From Alphaproteobacteria bacterium (lineage in GTDB: Bacteria > Pseudomonadota > Alphaproteobacteria > SMXP01): a stretch of DNA of 9,590 nt. The position numbers and the translations under genes were made by a program. Under the pieces are notes generated by a model. It did not search any database. It had not been told where the DNA came from and saw only the letters and a program-made list of their open reading frames with translations. Shown here in pieces: positions 1-6,917 of the stretch (position 1 is its first letter; each line of letters opens with the position of its first letter). The DNA is taken from positions 1 to 9,590 of the forward strand of contig SMXP01000053.1 of NCBI GenBank assembly GCA_004356335.1, in the 5' to 3' direction.

Positions 1-1268
1 CCCGTGTACTCCTGGAAGATCGCGATGACGAAGTCAGCAATCTGAGTCACACGTTCAACCGCATGACCGAACAGATTCAGAACCAACGCGATGATTTGAT
101 GGAGGCCAATGAGCAACTTGACCAAAGGCGAATGTTCACCGAAGCGGTATTGGCCGGTGTGAGCGCAGGCGTTCTTGGCCTCGATGGCGACAGACGGATC
201 AATATTGTCAACAGATCGGCTGAGGATTTGCTGGCTTTGCCCCGTACAGACCTCATCGACAAGCTAATTGACGATGTTCTGCCGGAAATCGCACAATTGC
301 TCGAACAGGCCACTTTGAGTCAGCGCGATTTTGTTCAAGAGCAGCTGGATCTGACTATCGATGGCCAAATTCGCCATTTCAATGTTCAAGTAACCGGCCA
401 TCACGGGCAGGGCGGTGAGCATGGATATGTCATCACGCTTGATGATATTTCAAAGCTTGTCTCGGCGCAGCGCACGGCAGCCTGGGCCGACGTTGCACGA
501 CGGATTGCCCATGAGATCAAAAATCCACTGACTCCCATACAATTGTCGGCTGAGAGATTGAGAAGAAAATACAGTCAGGAAATCAAAAGCGATCGGCACA
601 TTTTTGAGCAGTGTACCGACACAATTGTGCGTCAAGTTAAGGATATCGGGCGAATGGTCGACGAATTTTCATCCTTTGCCCGGATGCCCACTCCCATTAT
701 GCGTGATGAGGATATTTGCGATCTAATCAAGCGGTCCGTGTTTGCCCAGCGAGTCGCCAATCCCGATATAGATTACCAACTTTCCTTGACCGATGAAGCG
801 ATGATTGTCCAATGCGATGGTCACCTTATCGGCCAAGCACTCACAAATTTATTAAAAAATGCCGGACAAGCAATTGCCATAAAAGAAGACAAGCTGGGGC
901 AAGACGGCGGGAGGGGTGACTTCACCGGAAAGATCGACGTGGCTCTAAATTTTGATGACCGTTTATTGAACGTATCGGTCGTCGACAACGGATGCGGTTT
1001 GCCCAAAGAACATCGCAACAAACTGACGGAGCCCTACATGACGACACATGCCAAGGGTACCGGCTTAGGCTTGGCAATCGTTCAGAAGATTATGGAAGAT
1101 CATGGCGGAGAGTTGACCCTTGAGGATGCACCCGAGGGATCGTCGGGGGCTTGCGTATCGCTTCATTTTCCGAGGGACCAAAAAAGAAAGGGCGAGTCCA
1201 ATCGTCCTCCACGTGAAGACGTGAGTGAGACTTCAACATCCATATCAGAAAGTAAGGCTGTAGTGTAG
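1..1268 (+). CDS. ntrY: NtrY nitrogen-regulation sensor histidine kinase, C-terminal part (5' end outside window)
   Basis: Membrane sensor kinase that autophosphorylates on histidine and passes the phosphate to NtrX. The frame is open from base 3, before any start codon, so only the cytoplasmic half is present. Numbering from the Met at base 63: the bases before it encode the end of a HAMP linker (ending SHTFNRM). A PAS-like domain spans about 24-130 (VLAGVSAGVLGLD). The HisKA dimerisation box is at 141-170, with phospho-acceptor H150 in IAHEIKNPLTP. The N box is NLLKNAGQA (262-270), the G1 box DNGCGLP (308-314) and the G2 box KGTGLGLAIV (331-340). All catalytic boxes look intact. The tail after about residue 371 is charged and Ser/Thr-rich, probably disordered. 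The ntrX gene begins 12 bases after the stop, implying co-transcription. The N-terminal membrane segments and sensor domain cannot be seen. Family assignment rests on the box sequences plus the ntrX neighbour. Confidence 0.95.
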   Translation, partial: RVLLEDRDDEVSNLSHTFNRMTEQIQNQRDDLMEANEQLDQRRMFTEAVLAGVSAGVLGLDGDRRINIVNRSAEDLLALPRTDLIDKLIDDVLPEIAQLLEQATLSQRDFVQEQLDLTIDGQIRHFNVQVTGHHGQGGEHGYVITLDDISKLVSAQRTAAWADVARRIAHEIKNPLTPIQLSAERLRRKYSQEIKSDRHIFEQCTDTIVRQVKDIGRMVDEFSSFARMPTPIMRDEDICDLIKRSVFAQRVANPDIDYQLSLTDEAMIVQCDGHLIGQALTNLLKNAGQAIAIKEDKLGQDGGRGDFTGKIDVALNFDDRLLNVSVVDNGCGLPKEHRNKLTEPYMTTHAKGTGLGLAIVQKIMEDHGGELTLEDAPEGSSGACVSLHFPRDQKRKGESNRPPREDVSETSTSISESKAVV

Positions 1269-1280
1269 AGAGTAAAGAGC

Positions 1281-2711
1281 ATGCAACAAATGCGAAAAAA
1301 TAACGGTCAACACATGGGTCATGATATTCTCATCGTCGATGATGAGCAGGATATTCGCGAACTGATGGCGGGTATTCTGGAAGACGAGGGTTTCGACACA
1401 CGTGCGGCGGGCGATAGCAGTAGCGCGATTGCCGCCATCCAAGCCCGTAGGCCTTCCTTACTGGTCCTCGATATTTGGTTACAAGGGAGTCAATTGGACG
1501 GGCTTGAGTTGCTTGACGAAGTCAAGAGAGATCACCCCGACCTTCCTGTTGTCATGATTAGTGGTCACGGGAATGTGGAGACCGCCGTATCGGCCATGAA
1601 GAAAGGGGCTTACGACTTCATAGAAAAGCCGTTTAAGGCCGATCATCTCATTCTGACGATAGAACGTGCGATCGAAGCCTCCCGGTTACGCCGGGAAAAT
1701 ATCGAGCTTAAAGATCGCTACGGAGATAAAGCCGTCCTTATCGGCCAATCGCCGGTCATTGCTCAGCTCCGGCAAGTGATCGAACGGGTGGCACCGACCG
1801 GCAGTCGCGTGATGATTAGGGGTCCATCCGGTTCGGGTAAGGAACTCGTTGCCCGACTTTTACACGAATTCTCCGGCAGAGACAGAAATCGGTTCATCGC
1901 GATCAATGCTGCCGCTATTGCACCCGAACGCATGGAAGTTGAACTGTTCGGTGTGGAGCCGGGTCCCACTCACCAGAGAAAAGTCGGACTTTTTGAGCAG
2001 GCCCATGGCGGCACCCTTTATATCGACGAGATTTCCGACATGCCGCTGGAAACTCAAGGCAAGATATTGCGGGTACTGGTGGAACAGCGCTTCGAGCGGG
2101 TAGGGGGCGGGCCTCAAGTCCAGGTGGATGTTCGGGTCATGTCGTCATCGAGCAAGGATCTCAATTTGGAAATCGAAGAAGGACGTTTGCGCCGTGATCT
2201 ATTTCATCGATTGAATGTGGTTCCTGTTCGCGTTCCGTCGCTCGCCGAGCGACGCGGGGATATCCCTCATCTTGTCCGTTACTTCCTTGAGCAATTAGCC
2301 AAATCCACCGGACTTGCCGTGCGGGAGATTGGTGAGGATACCATGGTGGCCCTGCAGGCATATGACTGGCCTGGCAATGTGCGGGAATTGCGCAACAATG
2401 TGGAACGCTTGCTGATTCTGACCTCAGATGAAGAAGGTATGCCTATTACGGCCGATATGTTACCATCGGATGTCGGTTATTTTTCGCCGTCCACCGCCAA
2501 AGGCGACCCTGCCGAACGGATTATTTCTTTACCCCTCAGAGAAGCTCGGGAAACGTTTGAGCGGGAATACTTAATTGCGCAGATCAATCGATTTAGCGGC
2601 AATATATCTCGTACGGCTGCCTTTATCGGAATGGAACGCTCGGCACTTCATCGTAAGTTGAAATCACTCGGAGTAACGTCAACGGTTCGCTCTTCTCAGG
2701 CTAGCGTGTAG
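1281..2711 (+). CDS. ntrX: NtrX response regulator, sigma-54-activator-like, without GAFTGA loop
   Basis: Cytoplasmic response regulator partnered with NtrY; in alphaproteobacteria it controls nitrogen metabolism, respiration and envelope functions. Domains in order: receiver (about 12-130) with acidic pair D20-D21, phospho-acceptor D64 in VLDIWL and conserved K116; AAA+ domain (about 153-385) with Walker A GPSGSGKE (181-188) and Walker B-like TLYIDE (245-250); C-terminal Fis-type helix-turn-helix (about 425-465, SRTAAFIGMERSALHRKL). The sigma-54 contact loop that normally reads GAFTGA after ELFG is replaced by VEPGPTHQRK (225-234). This is known for alphaproteobacterial NtrX and argues against classical sigma-54 activation. 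Start choice: ATG 1281 has a GAGAG 8 bases upstream. The family's usual beginning (MxHDILIVDDE) corresponds to ATG 1314, so an 11-residue shorter protein is equally possible. Length (476 or 465) suits the family. Confidence 0.95.
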   Translation: MQQMRKNNGQHMGHDILIVDDEQDIRELMAGILEDEGFDTRAAGDSSSAIAAIQARRPSLLVLDIWLQGSQLDGLELLDEVKRDHPDLPVVMISGHGNVETAVSAMKKGAYDFIEKPFKADHLILTIERAIEASRLRRENIELKDRYGDKAVLIGQSPVIAQLRQVIERVAPTGSRVMIRGPSGSGKELVARLLHEFSGRDRNRFIAINAAAIAPERMEVELFGVEPGPTHQRKVGLFEQAHGGTLYIDEISDMPLETQGKILRVLVEQRFERVGGGPQVQVDVRVMSSSSKDLNLEIEEGRLRRDLFHRLNVVPVRVPSLAERRGDIPHLVRYFLEQLAKSTGLAVREIGEDTMVALQAYDWPGNVRELRNNVERLLILTSDEEGMPITADMLPSDVGYFSPSTAKGDPAERIISLPLREARETFEREYLIAQINRFSGNISRTAAFIGMERSALHRKLKSLGVTSTVRSSQASV

Positions 2712-2719
2712 CCCGAGAA
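2693..2719 (+). terminator. Hairpin spanning the ntrX stop codon
   Basis: TTCTC-A-GGCTA (2693-2703) pairs with TAGCC-C-GAGAA (2709-2719), giving ten base pairs with one internal A/C mismatch around a five-base loop (GCGTG). The ntrX stop TAG (2709-2711) lies in the 3' arm. No T-run follows, so it is not a textbook intrinsic terminator. It may attenuate transcription, protect the ntrYX mRNA 3' end, or be neutral. Confidence 0.4.
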
Positions 2720-2812
2720 GGAATCTGCGGCGGCTTAATCGAATAAAACAGAAATCTTAAGCCATGGGCTGTCTTTGTGCAGGAACCTAAATGGATCGGC
2801 ACAATTTCACAT

Positions 2813-2818
2813 AGAGGG
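2813..2818 (+). promoter_or_regulatory. Ribosome binding site that fixes the trkA start
   Basis: AGAGGG lies 7 bases upstream of ATG 2826. The reading frame stays open upstream to a TTG at 2775, but that codon has no such site. Family alignment (MKVIICGAGQVG) also puts the start at 2826. The rest of the 114-base ntrX-trkA gap shows only a weak inverted pair, GGCTTAA (2732-2738) and TTAAGCC (2757-2763), and no promoter I would defend. Confidence 0.7.
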
Positions 2819-2825
2819 CCATGAC

Positions 2826-4199
2826 ATGAAGGTCATTATTTGTGGTGCCGGACAGGTCGGTTATGGGATCGCCCGTCAGTTAGCGGAGGAGCAAAACTCC
2901 GTAACCGTAATCGATCAATCGCCGGAACTGATCCAACGGATTGGCGATACGTTGGATGTTAAGACAGTGGTTGGCCATGGCGCTCATCCCGATGTGTTGG
3001 ATCGGGCAGGGGCCCGAGAGGCCGACATGCTTATCGCGGTCACTTTTTCCGATGAAGTGAATATGGTGGCTGCTCAAATTGCGCATTCTCTATTTAACGT
3101 TCCGCTAAAAGTCGCGCGTGTCCGCGCGCAAAGTTATTTAGACCCGATTTGGCGAGACTTGTTCACTCGGGACAATATGCCAATCGATGTCATCATTTCT
3201 CCTGAACTTGAAGTCGGAAAAGCTGTTTTGGCCAGATTGGCAAACCCCGGCACCTTTGAAGCGATTAGTTTTGCAGATCAGAAAGTAAAAGTCGTCGGAT
3301 TGTATTTGAATGAGAACTGTCCCGTGGTCAATACGCCGCTCCGGCAATTATCTGAATTGTTTCCCGATCTGGAGGCCACGGTCGTCGGCATTACACGAGA
3401 CAATCACACCTTTGTTCCCAAAAGAAGCGATCAAATGCTGGTCGGCGATAAGATCTATTTTGTTTCCAAGGCCGATCAAGTGCACCGGACGGTAGACATT
3501 TTTGGCCATGAGGAGAAAACGGCCCGTCGAATCATAATTATCGGTGGCGGCAATATTGGGCTTTTCGTTGCGCAGGAACTTGAAAAAGACCCGACAATGC
3601 GGGTCAAGGTCATCGAAGTGAACAAAACCAGGGCGGAATTTGTCGCGGACCAGCTTTCGAGAACCGTTGTTCTTTGTGGAAACGGTCTGGATGAGGATCT
3701 ATTGAGTGAAGCGGGTGTCGAGGATACGGAGGCGGTCGTCGCACTCACAAATAATGATGAAACCAATATTCTGGCTTCCGTTATTGCCAAACGTGGCGGC
3801 GCCGTACAGGCAGTTTGCTTGATTAATAATCAGACTTATGGCGGGCTAATGGACACATTGGGCATTGACACTTTCATCGATCCCCGTGCTACCACGGTGT
3901 CAATAATTCTTCAGCATGTTCGCAGGGGAAGAATTAAAGGCCTGCACTCGATCGCAGGCGGTGCGGCGGAAGTAATAGAGGCGGAGGCGTTGGAAACATC
4001 GCCGCTCGTCGGCAAACCATTGCGCGACGCGAAACTACCTGACGGCATCTCGATTGGGGCGATTATTCGAGGAGAAGATGTTCTTCGCCCAACCGGCGAT
4101 ACTAAGATTGAGACGGGCGATCGCGTGATTATTTTCGCGCAAAAGGAATTTGTGCGCAAAGTCGAACAAATGTTTCGAGTAAGCCTGGAGTATTTTTGA
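2826..4199 (+). CDS. trkA: TrkA, NAD-binding regulatory subunit of Trk potassium uptake
   Basis: Peripheral cytoplasmic protein that binds NAD(H) and gates the TrkH potassium channel-like subunit. The 457 residues match the usual length of about 458 and show the family's duplicated architecture. RCK/TrkA-N domain 1 (about 1-125) has the Rossmann motif GAGQVG (7-12) and acidic D30 at the end of strand 2 (VTVID). TrkA-C domain 1 spans about 145-225. RCK domain 2 (about 233-350) has IIGGGNIG (238-245) and acidic E264 (VKVIE). TrkA-C domain 2 spans about 372-453. Both nucleotide-binding loops look intact. The start is set by AGAGGG at 2813-2818 and by family alignment. Its partner trkH follows on the same strand after 263 bases that are filled mostly by a palindromic array, so co-transcription with trkH is plausible but interrupted by strong potential hairpins. 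No truncation or frameshift is seen. Confidence 0.97.
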   Translation: MKVIICGAGQVGYGIARQLAEEQNSVTVIDQSPELIQRIGDTLDVKTVVGHGAHPDVLDRAGAREADMLIAVTFSDEVNMVAAQIAHSLFNVPLKVARVRAQSYLDPIWRDLFTRDNMPIDVIISPELEVGKAVLARLANPGTFEAISFADQKVKVVGLYLNENCPVVNTPLRQLSELFPDLEATVVGITRDNHTFVPKRSDQMLVGDKIYFVSKADQVHRTVDIFGHEEKTARRIIIIGGGNIGLFVAQELEKDPTMRVKVIEVNKTRAEFVADQLSRTVVLCGNGLDEDLLSEAGVEDTEAVVALTNNDETNILASVIAKRGGAVQAVCLINNQTYGGLMDTLGIDTFIDPRATTVSIILQHVRRGRIKGLHSIAGGAAEVIEAEALETSPLVGKPLRDAKLPDGISIGAIIRGEDVLRPTGDTKIETGDRVIIFAQKEFVRKVEQMFRVSLEYF

Positions 4200-4219
4200 A
4201 CGACACCATTGTGCCATCC

Positions 4220-4286
4220 TAGAGCGCATTCACAAAAAGTGTACGCGGTTTTTGGGTTCGAATGCGCGACCAATAACAAATCTAGA
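4220..4286 (+). repeat. Outer palindromic module A (67 bases)
   Basis: Runs from TAGAGCG to ATCTAGA. The outer stem GCGCATTC (4224-4231) pairs perfectly with GAATGCGC (4260-4267); an inner AAAAA can face TTTTT. After the stem comes an unpaired tail, GACCAATAACAA, leading to the TCTAGA junction shared with the next module. The same plan (stem, tail, TCTAGA) recurs inverted at 4360-4426. Confidence 0.8.
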
Positions 4287-4326
4287 CCACGTTCCCTGAT
4301 TCAATGAATTGTGAACGTGGCCTAGA
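4281..4326. repeat. Inner palindromic module B (46 bases)
   Basis: CCACGTTC (4287-4294) pairs with GAACGTGG (4313-4320). Beyond one mismatch (A4286/C4321), TCTAG (4281-4285) pairs with CTAGA (4322-4326), so 13 base pairs close the element. The centre holds a further small ATTC/GAAT inverted pair. The element shares its left TCTAGA with module A and its right CTAGA with module C. Confidence 0.8.
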
Positions 4327-4365
4327 GCATTTCCGGGATCAATTGACTCATGAAAATGCTCTAGA
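4321..4365. repeat. Inner palindromic module C (45 bases)
   Basis: CTAGAGCATTT (4322-4332) pairs perfectly with AAATGCTCTAG (4354-4364), 11 base pairs. The centre contains the self-complementary octamer TCAATTGA (4339-4346). By eye it resembles module B, somewhat better in inverted orientation (both carry ATTGA-N-TCA before the right arm). Because each module is itself nearly palindromic, orientation is hard to fix. Confidence 0.8.
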
Positions 4366-4426
4366 TTCTTAGTTTGGTCGCGTTTTCGGACGGAAAACCG
4401 GGTCCACTTTTCCTGAAAACGCTCTA
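4360..4426 (-). repeat. Outer palindromic module D (67 bases), inverted relative of module A
   Basis: On the minus strand it reads TAGAGCGTTTTCAGG... and ends at TCTAGA, like module A; identity by hand is roughly three quarters with one small gap each way. The stem GCGTTTTC (4380-4387) pairs with GAAAACGC (4415-4422), and an inner GGAAAA (4392-4397) pairs with TTTTCC (4408-4413). No T-run follows on either strand, so it is unlikely to be a plain intrinsic terminator. Confidence 0.8.
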
Positions 4427-4462
4427 AAACCTACGAAGTCGTCACATCGACGGTCAGCCATC

Positions 4463-5908
4463 ATGTCATACGGATACGTCCTTTATCTATTCGGCCTAAT
4501 CTTGACGGTTCTGGCTGTTCTGATGCTGTTTCCGATTGTCATCGCTGGAGCCTATGGAGAGACTGCCCAAGCGGCTGCTTTCGCCGCGGCCGCTTCAGCA
4601 ACGATTTTTGTAGGCGGCGGTCTTGTGCTCGGACTGCGCGGCGCAAAACGCAGGGCAGGCATGCGAAGCGCGGTCCTACTGATCATCCTTGCCTGGTGCC
4701 TGACGCCGGTATTTGCCGCCATTCCCTTTTATACGACGGGAAGCGCTTTGACCTTTACCGACGCCCTTTTTGAAGCGGTATCAGGGCTGACAACGACCGG
4801 CGCGACCATACTAAGCAATGTAAACGAACAACCGCGATCCGTATTGCTGTGGCGATCGATTCTTCAGTGGCTTGGTGGATTGGGCACCTTGTTGACGACA
4901 GTGGGAGTCTTTTCCGTATTGACCTTTGGATCTTTGCCGGTGTTTACGCCGGCCATTCGACAGGGCGACAGCCTGGCTATCCTTGAACGATTGACGCCCA
5001 TGCTGCGGCTGCTCCTGCCGACCTATGCGATCCTAACTTTACTTTGCGTGATTGTTCTTTGGCTGACCGGGGTGCCGAGTTTTGACGCCATAAGCTTAGC
5101 GCTGTCGACCATCTCTACAGGCGGCTTTTCGACCCATGACGGGACGCTTGGTGAGTTAATCTCGCCTGGTGCTCAATTGGTTGTGGTCATCTTTATGATT
5201 ATTGGTGCCGTGAATTTTGCCCTTCACGCGGAAGGCATTCGACTGCGATTTCGACACTACCGAGAAGAACCGGAGGTCGGCTATTTGTTGTTACTGATTG
5301 CCTTAATAGGACTTATGCTTTTTGCTTTCTCGCCACCCACGGACAATTACGCAAATCAGCTAGCTTCGTCGTTTTTTGATGCCACCTCTTTCTTGACGAC
5401 AACGGGTTATAGCCTTGGTGGTCGAGAGTCTTTATCCACTGTGCCGCCCGCTTTCATATTGGCCGTTTGTGTGCTTGGCGGTTCCGCCATGTCAACCGCC
5501 GGGGGGTTCAAGATTATTCGTTTTATCCTGCTCTTTCGCCATAGTTCAGCAGAGCTGAGACGGCTGGCGCACCCGCATAGCGTTATTCGCATCCATTATG
5601 CCGGACGTGCCGTGGCTCGTTCGTTGTTGAGCGGTCTATGGATCTATTTCATTGCCTTGACCGCGCTTATCGGTTTTACCGCCGTCATTGTCTCGCTGGG
5701 GGGCTACGATTTTCAAACGTCCCTGTCCGCCGCGGCGACGATGGCCAGCAATGCAGGCCCGGTATTCGATTACACACAGTCGGGCGGCGTTTCCGTTGGG
5801 GCCATGCCGGCTTTCGTAAAATGGTCTTTGAGCGTTGCTATGATTTTTGGTAGAGTTGAAATTTTGGTGTTGCTTCCGCTATTTAACCGATCATATTGGC
5901 AATCATAA
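4463..5908 (+). CDS. trkH: TrkH, potassium-translocating membrane subunit
   Basis: Inner-membrane potassium uptake protein working with TrkA. The 481 residues fit the family (about 483) and contain the four selectivity-filter loops of the TrkH/KtrB/HKT superfamily. Filter 1 is TTTGAT (110-115), filter 2 STGGF (218-222), filter 3 TTTGY (312-316) and filter 4 SNAGPVF (429-435), each with the key glycine (G113, G220, G315, G432). Hydrophobic segments lie at about 4-32, 37-60, 67-93, 127-160, 180-204, 236-259, 272-289, 330-360, 387-414 and 453-475. That agrees with four M1-P-M2 units plus extra N-terminal helices. The GGLG motif after filter 1 (138-141) and the C-terminal GRVE (463-466) are typical. 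The start ATG 4463 follows the palindromic array by 34 bases and has only a weak ribosome binding site (GGTCAG region). An own promoter cannot be excluded. The next gene begins 38 bases after its stop. Confidence 0.96.
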   Translation: MSYGYVLYLFGLILTVLAVLMLFPIVIAGAYGETAQAAAFAAAASATIFVGGGLVLGLRGAKRRAGMRSAVLLIILAWCLTPVFAAIPFYTTGSALTFTDALFEAVSGLTTTGATILSNVNEQPRSVLLWRSILQWLGGLGTLLTTVGVFSVLTFGSLPVFTPAIRQGDSLAILERLTPMLRLLLPTYAILTLLCVIVLWLTGVPSFDAISLALSTISTGGFSTHDGTLGELISPGAQLVVVIFMIIGAVNFALHAEGIRLRFRHYREEPEVGYLLLLIALIGLMLFAFSPPTDNYANQLASSFFDATSFLTTTGYSLGGRESLSTVPPAFILAVCVLGGSAMSTAGGFKIIRFILLFRHSSAELRRLAHPHSVIRIHYAGRAVARSLLSGLWIYFIALTALIGFTAVIVSLGGYDFQTSLSAAATMASNAGPVFDYTQSGGVSVGAMPAFVKWSLSVAMIFGRVEILVLLPLFNRSYWQS

Positions 5909-5946
5909 ATACAAAGCGCTTTATATCTATCTCCTGAAGGACCGAC

Positions 5947-6807
5947 ATGTCGCGAATTTCTTATGTAAACGGCCGATACATTCCCCATCCCGAAGCGGCC
6001 ATACATATTGAAGATAGGGGTTACCAATTTGCCGACGGCGTATATGAGATCTGTGGCGTTTTTGAGGGGCGGCTGTTTGACGAAAGCGCACATATCGATC
6101 GGTTGGAAAGATCATTGGGCGAGCTGCGCATGTCCATGCCGCTTGGCCGTTGTGCACTGAGTGTTGTGTTACGCGAGGTCGTACGCCGCAACCGGATACG
6201 AGACGGTATCGTTTACATTCAAATGACACGAGGGACCGCCCCACGAAACCATCTCTTTCCGCCCGCCGGTACGTCCATGAGTGTGGTTGTCATGGCTTGG
6301 CGCCAAGATATGGAAAAGATGGAGGAGAATGCGGCAAATGGTGTCAAAGTGAAAACATTGCCGGATATACGGTGGGGCCGGTGCGACATCAAATCAACGT
6401 CGCTTCTGCCTAATGTTCTGGCCAAACAAGCAGCCTCGGATGCGGGTGCGTACGAAGCATGGTTGGTTGATGAAAACGGATTTGTCACGGAGGGCAGTTC
6501 GTCCAATGCCTGGATCGTCAATAAGCAGGGGCAACTCATTACCAGGCAATTGAATGAGCAGATCTTGCCGGGCATCACGCGTGGCGTCGTCTTGGAGCTC
6601 GCCGGCAATTATGGGCTTGACGTTACCGAACGCGCTTTTTCGGTGAAAGAGGCCCAGGATGCGCAGGAGGCTTTCATGACCGCTGCGACCGCATTCGTTA
6701 CACCGGTGATACAAATAGACGATAAATTGATTGGCAACGGTCGGCCCGGTTCGATTGCTCTGGACCTACGGAAAGCCTACCAGAAGGCCGCCCGCGCGAC
6801 AGCATAA
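5947..6807 (+). CDS. dat: D-amino-acid (D-alanine) aminotransferase, PLP fold-type IV
   Basis: Cytoplasmic pyridoxal-phosphate enzyme interconverting D-alanine plus 2-oxoglutarate with pyruvate plus D-glutamate, both D-amino acids being peptidoglycan precursors. The 286 residues match the family. Visible residues: Tyr-containing GYQFADGVYE (25-34), the D-specific carboxylate-binding signature RGTAPRNHLFP (95-105, with R100 and H102), Schiff-base lysine K149 in CDIKSTSLLPN, and the cofactor-ring glutamate E182 in TEGSSSNAW. The RxH signature favours D-amino-acid over branched-chain aminotransferase (IlvE) or ADC lyase (PabC); substrate range remains inferred. The start is supported by GAAGGA (5936-5941) five bases upstream of the ATG. 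It follows trkH by 38 bases, probably in the same transcript, and precedes hfq, a place this gene commonly holds in alphaproteobacteria. No functional tie to potassium transport is evident. Confidence 0.92.
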   Translation: MSRISYVNGRYIPHPEAAIHIEDRGYQFADGVYEICGVFEGRLFDESAHIDRLERSLGELRMSMPLGRCALSVVLREVVRRNRIRDGIVYIQMTRGTAPRNHLFPPAGTSMSVVVMAWRQDMEKMEENAANGVKVKTLPDIRWGRCDIKSTSLLPNVLAKQAASDAGAYEAWLVDENGFVTEGSSSNAWIVNKQGQLITRQLNEQILPGITRGVVLELAGNYGLDVTERAFSVKEAQDAQEAFMTAATAFVTPVIQIDDKLIGNGRPGSIALDLRKAYQKAARATA

Positions 6808-6858
6808 CCGGCTAATTATCCCACTATTCAGCCATAATTTAGGCCATAGGATCGTCAA

Positions 6859-6888
6859 GTCTCGCCCGTCTCACTCATGGTGCGAGAC
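6859..6888 (+). terminator. Hairpin after the aminotransferase gene
   Basis: GTCTCGC (6859-6865) pairs with GCGAGAC (6882-6888) around a 16-base loop. An alternative fold pairs GTCTC (6868-6872) with GAGAC (6884-6888) and extends through GCCC/GGGC with a bulge. No T-run follows. It may end the dat transcript or sit in front of the hfq promoter; evidence is structural only. Confidence 0.35.
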
Positions 6889-6911
6889 AGGGGCATGCAA
6901 TTAATAGTATG

Positions 6912-6917
6912 TATAAT
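6912..6917 (+). promoter_or_regulatory. Possible -10 box for hfq
   Basis: A perfect TATAAT sits in an A/T-rich stretch about 85 bases before the hfq start, downstream of the hairpin at 6859-6888. No convincing TTGACA-like -35 lies 16-18 bases upstream (that stretch reads AGGGGC), so the assignment is weak. The 194-base dat-hfq gap is the longest gap besides the palindromic array, which makes an hfq promoter here reasonable. I see no riboswitch or small gene in the gap. Confidence 0.3.

Larger units (their letters stand above)
4218..4428. repeat. Array of four abutting palindromic modules between trkA and trkH
   Basis: This fills most of the 263-base trkA-trkH gap and has no credible ORF. Four modules, each able to form a hairpin, overlap at shared hexamers: CCTAGA 4218, TCTAGA 4281, CCTAGA 4321, TCTAGA 4360 and TCTAAA 4423. 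The spacings are 63, 40, 39 and 63 bases. The outer modules are inverted relatives of each other; the inner two are shorter, near-perfect palindromes. The look (AGAGCG...AAAAGTG...CGGTTTT...CGCGACCAA) recalls intergenic palindromic repeats widespread in alphaproteobacterial genomes. That recollection is not backed by a search here. No transposase gene is nearby, so it would be a non-autonomous or REP-like element. Confidence 0.85.

Noticed and set aside
2732..2763. Inverted pair GGCTTAA/TTAAGCC in the ntrX-trkA gap
   Set aside because: Seven A/T-rich pairs with an 18-base loop and no T-run; a stem this weak is expected by chance.
2775..2805. TTGTGC and CACAAT as a promoter for trkA
   Set aside because: Spacer of 19 bases and both boxes poor; not defensible.
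3911..4279. Minus-strand open frame of 122 codons over the end of trkA and module A
   Set aside because: Lies antisense to clear trkA coding sequence, has no recognisable domain, and its 5' end falls in the palindromic repeat; treated as a shadow frame.
4218..4428. CRISPR-like array
   Set aside because: Units are palindromic, of unequal length, share edges, and have no spacers or cas genes nearby.
4438..4453. CGTC/GACG inverted pair near the trkH ribosome binding region
   Set aside because: Four base pairs only; insufficient to propose translational control.
6219..6608. Minus-strand open frame of 129 codons inside the aminotransferase gene
   Set aside because: Fully antisense to a gene with intact catalytic motifs and without family resemblance; shadow frame.
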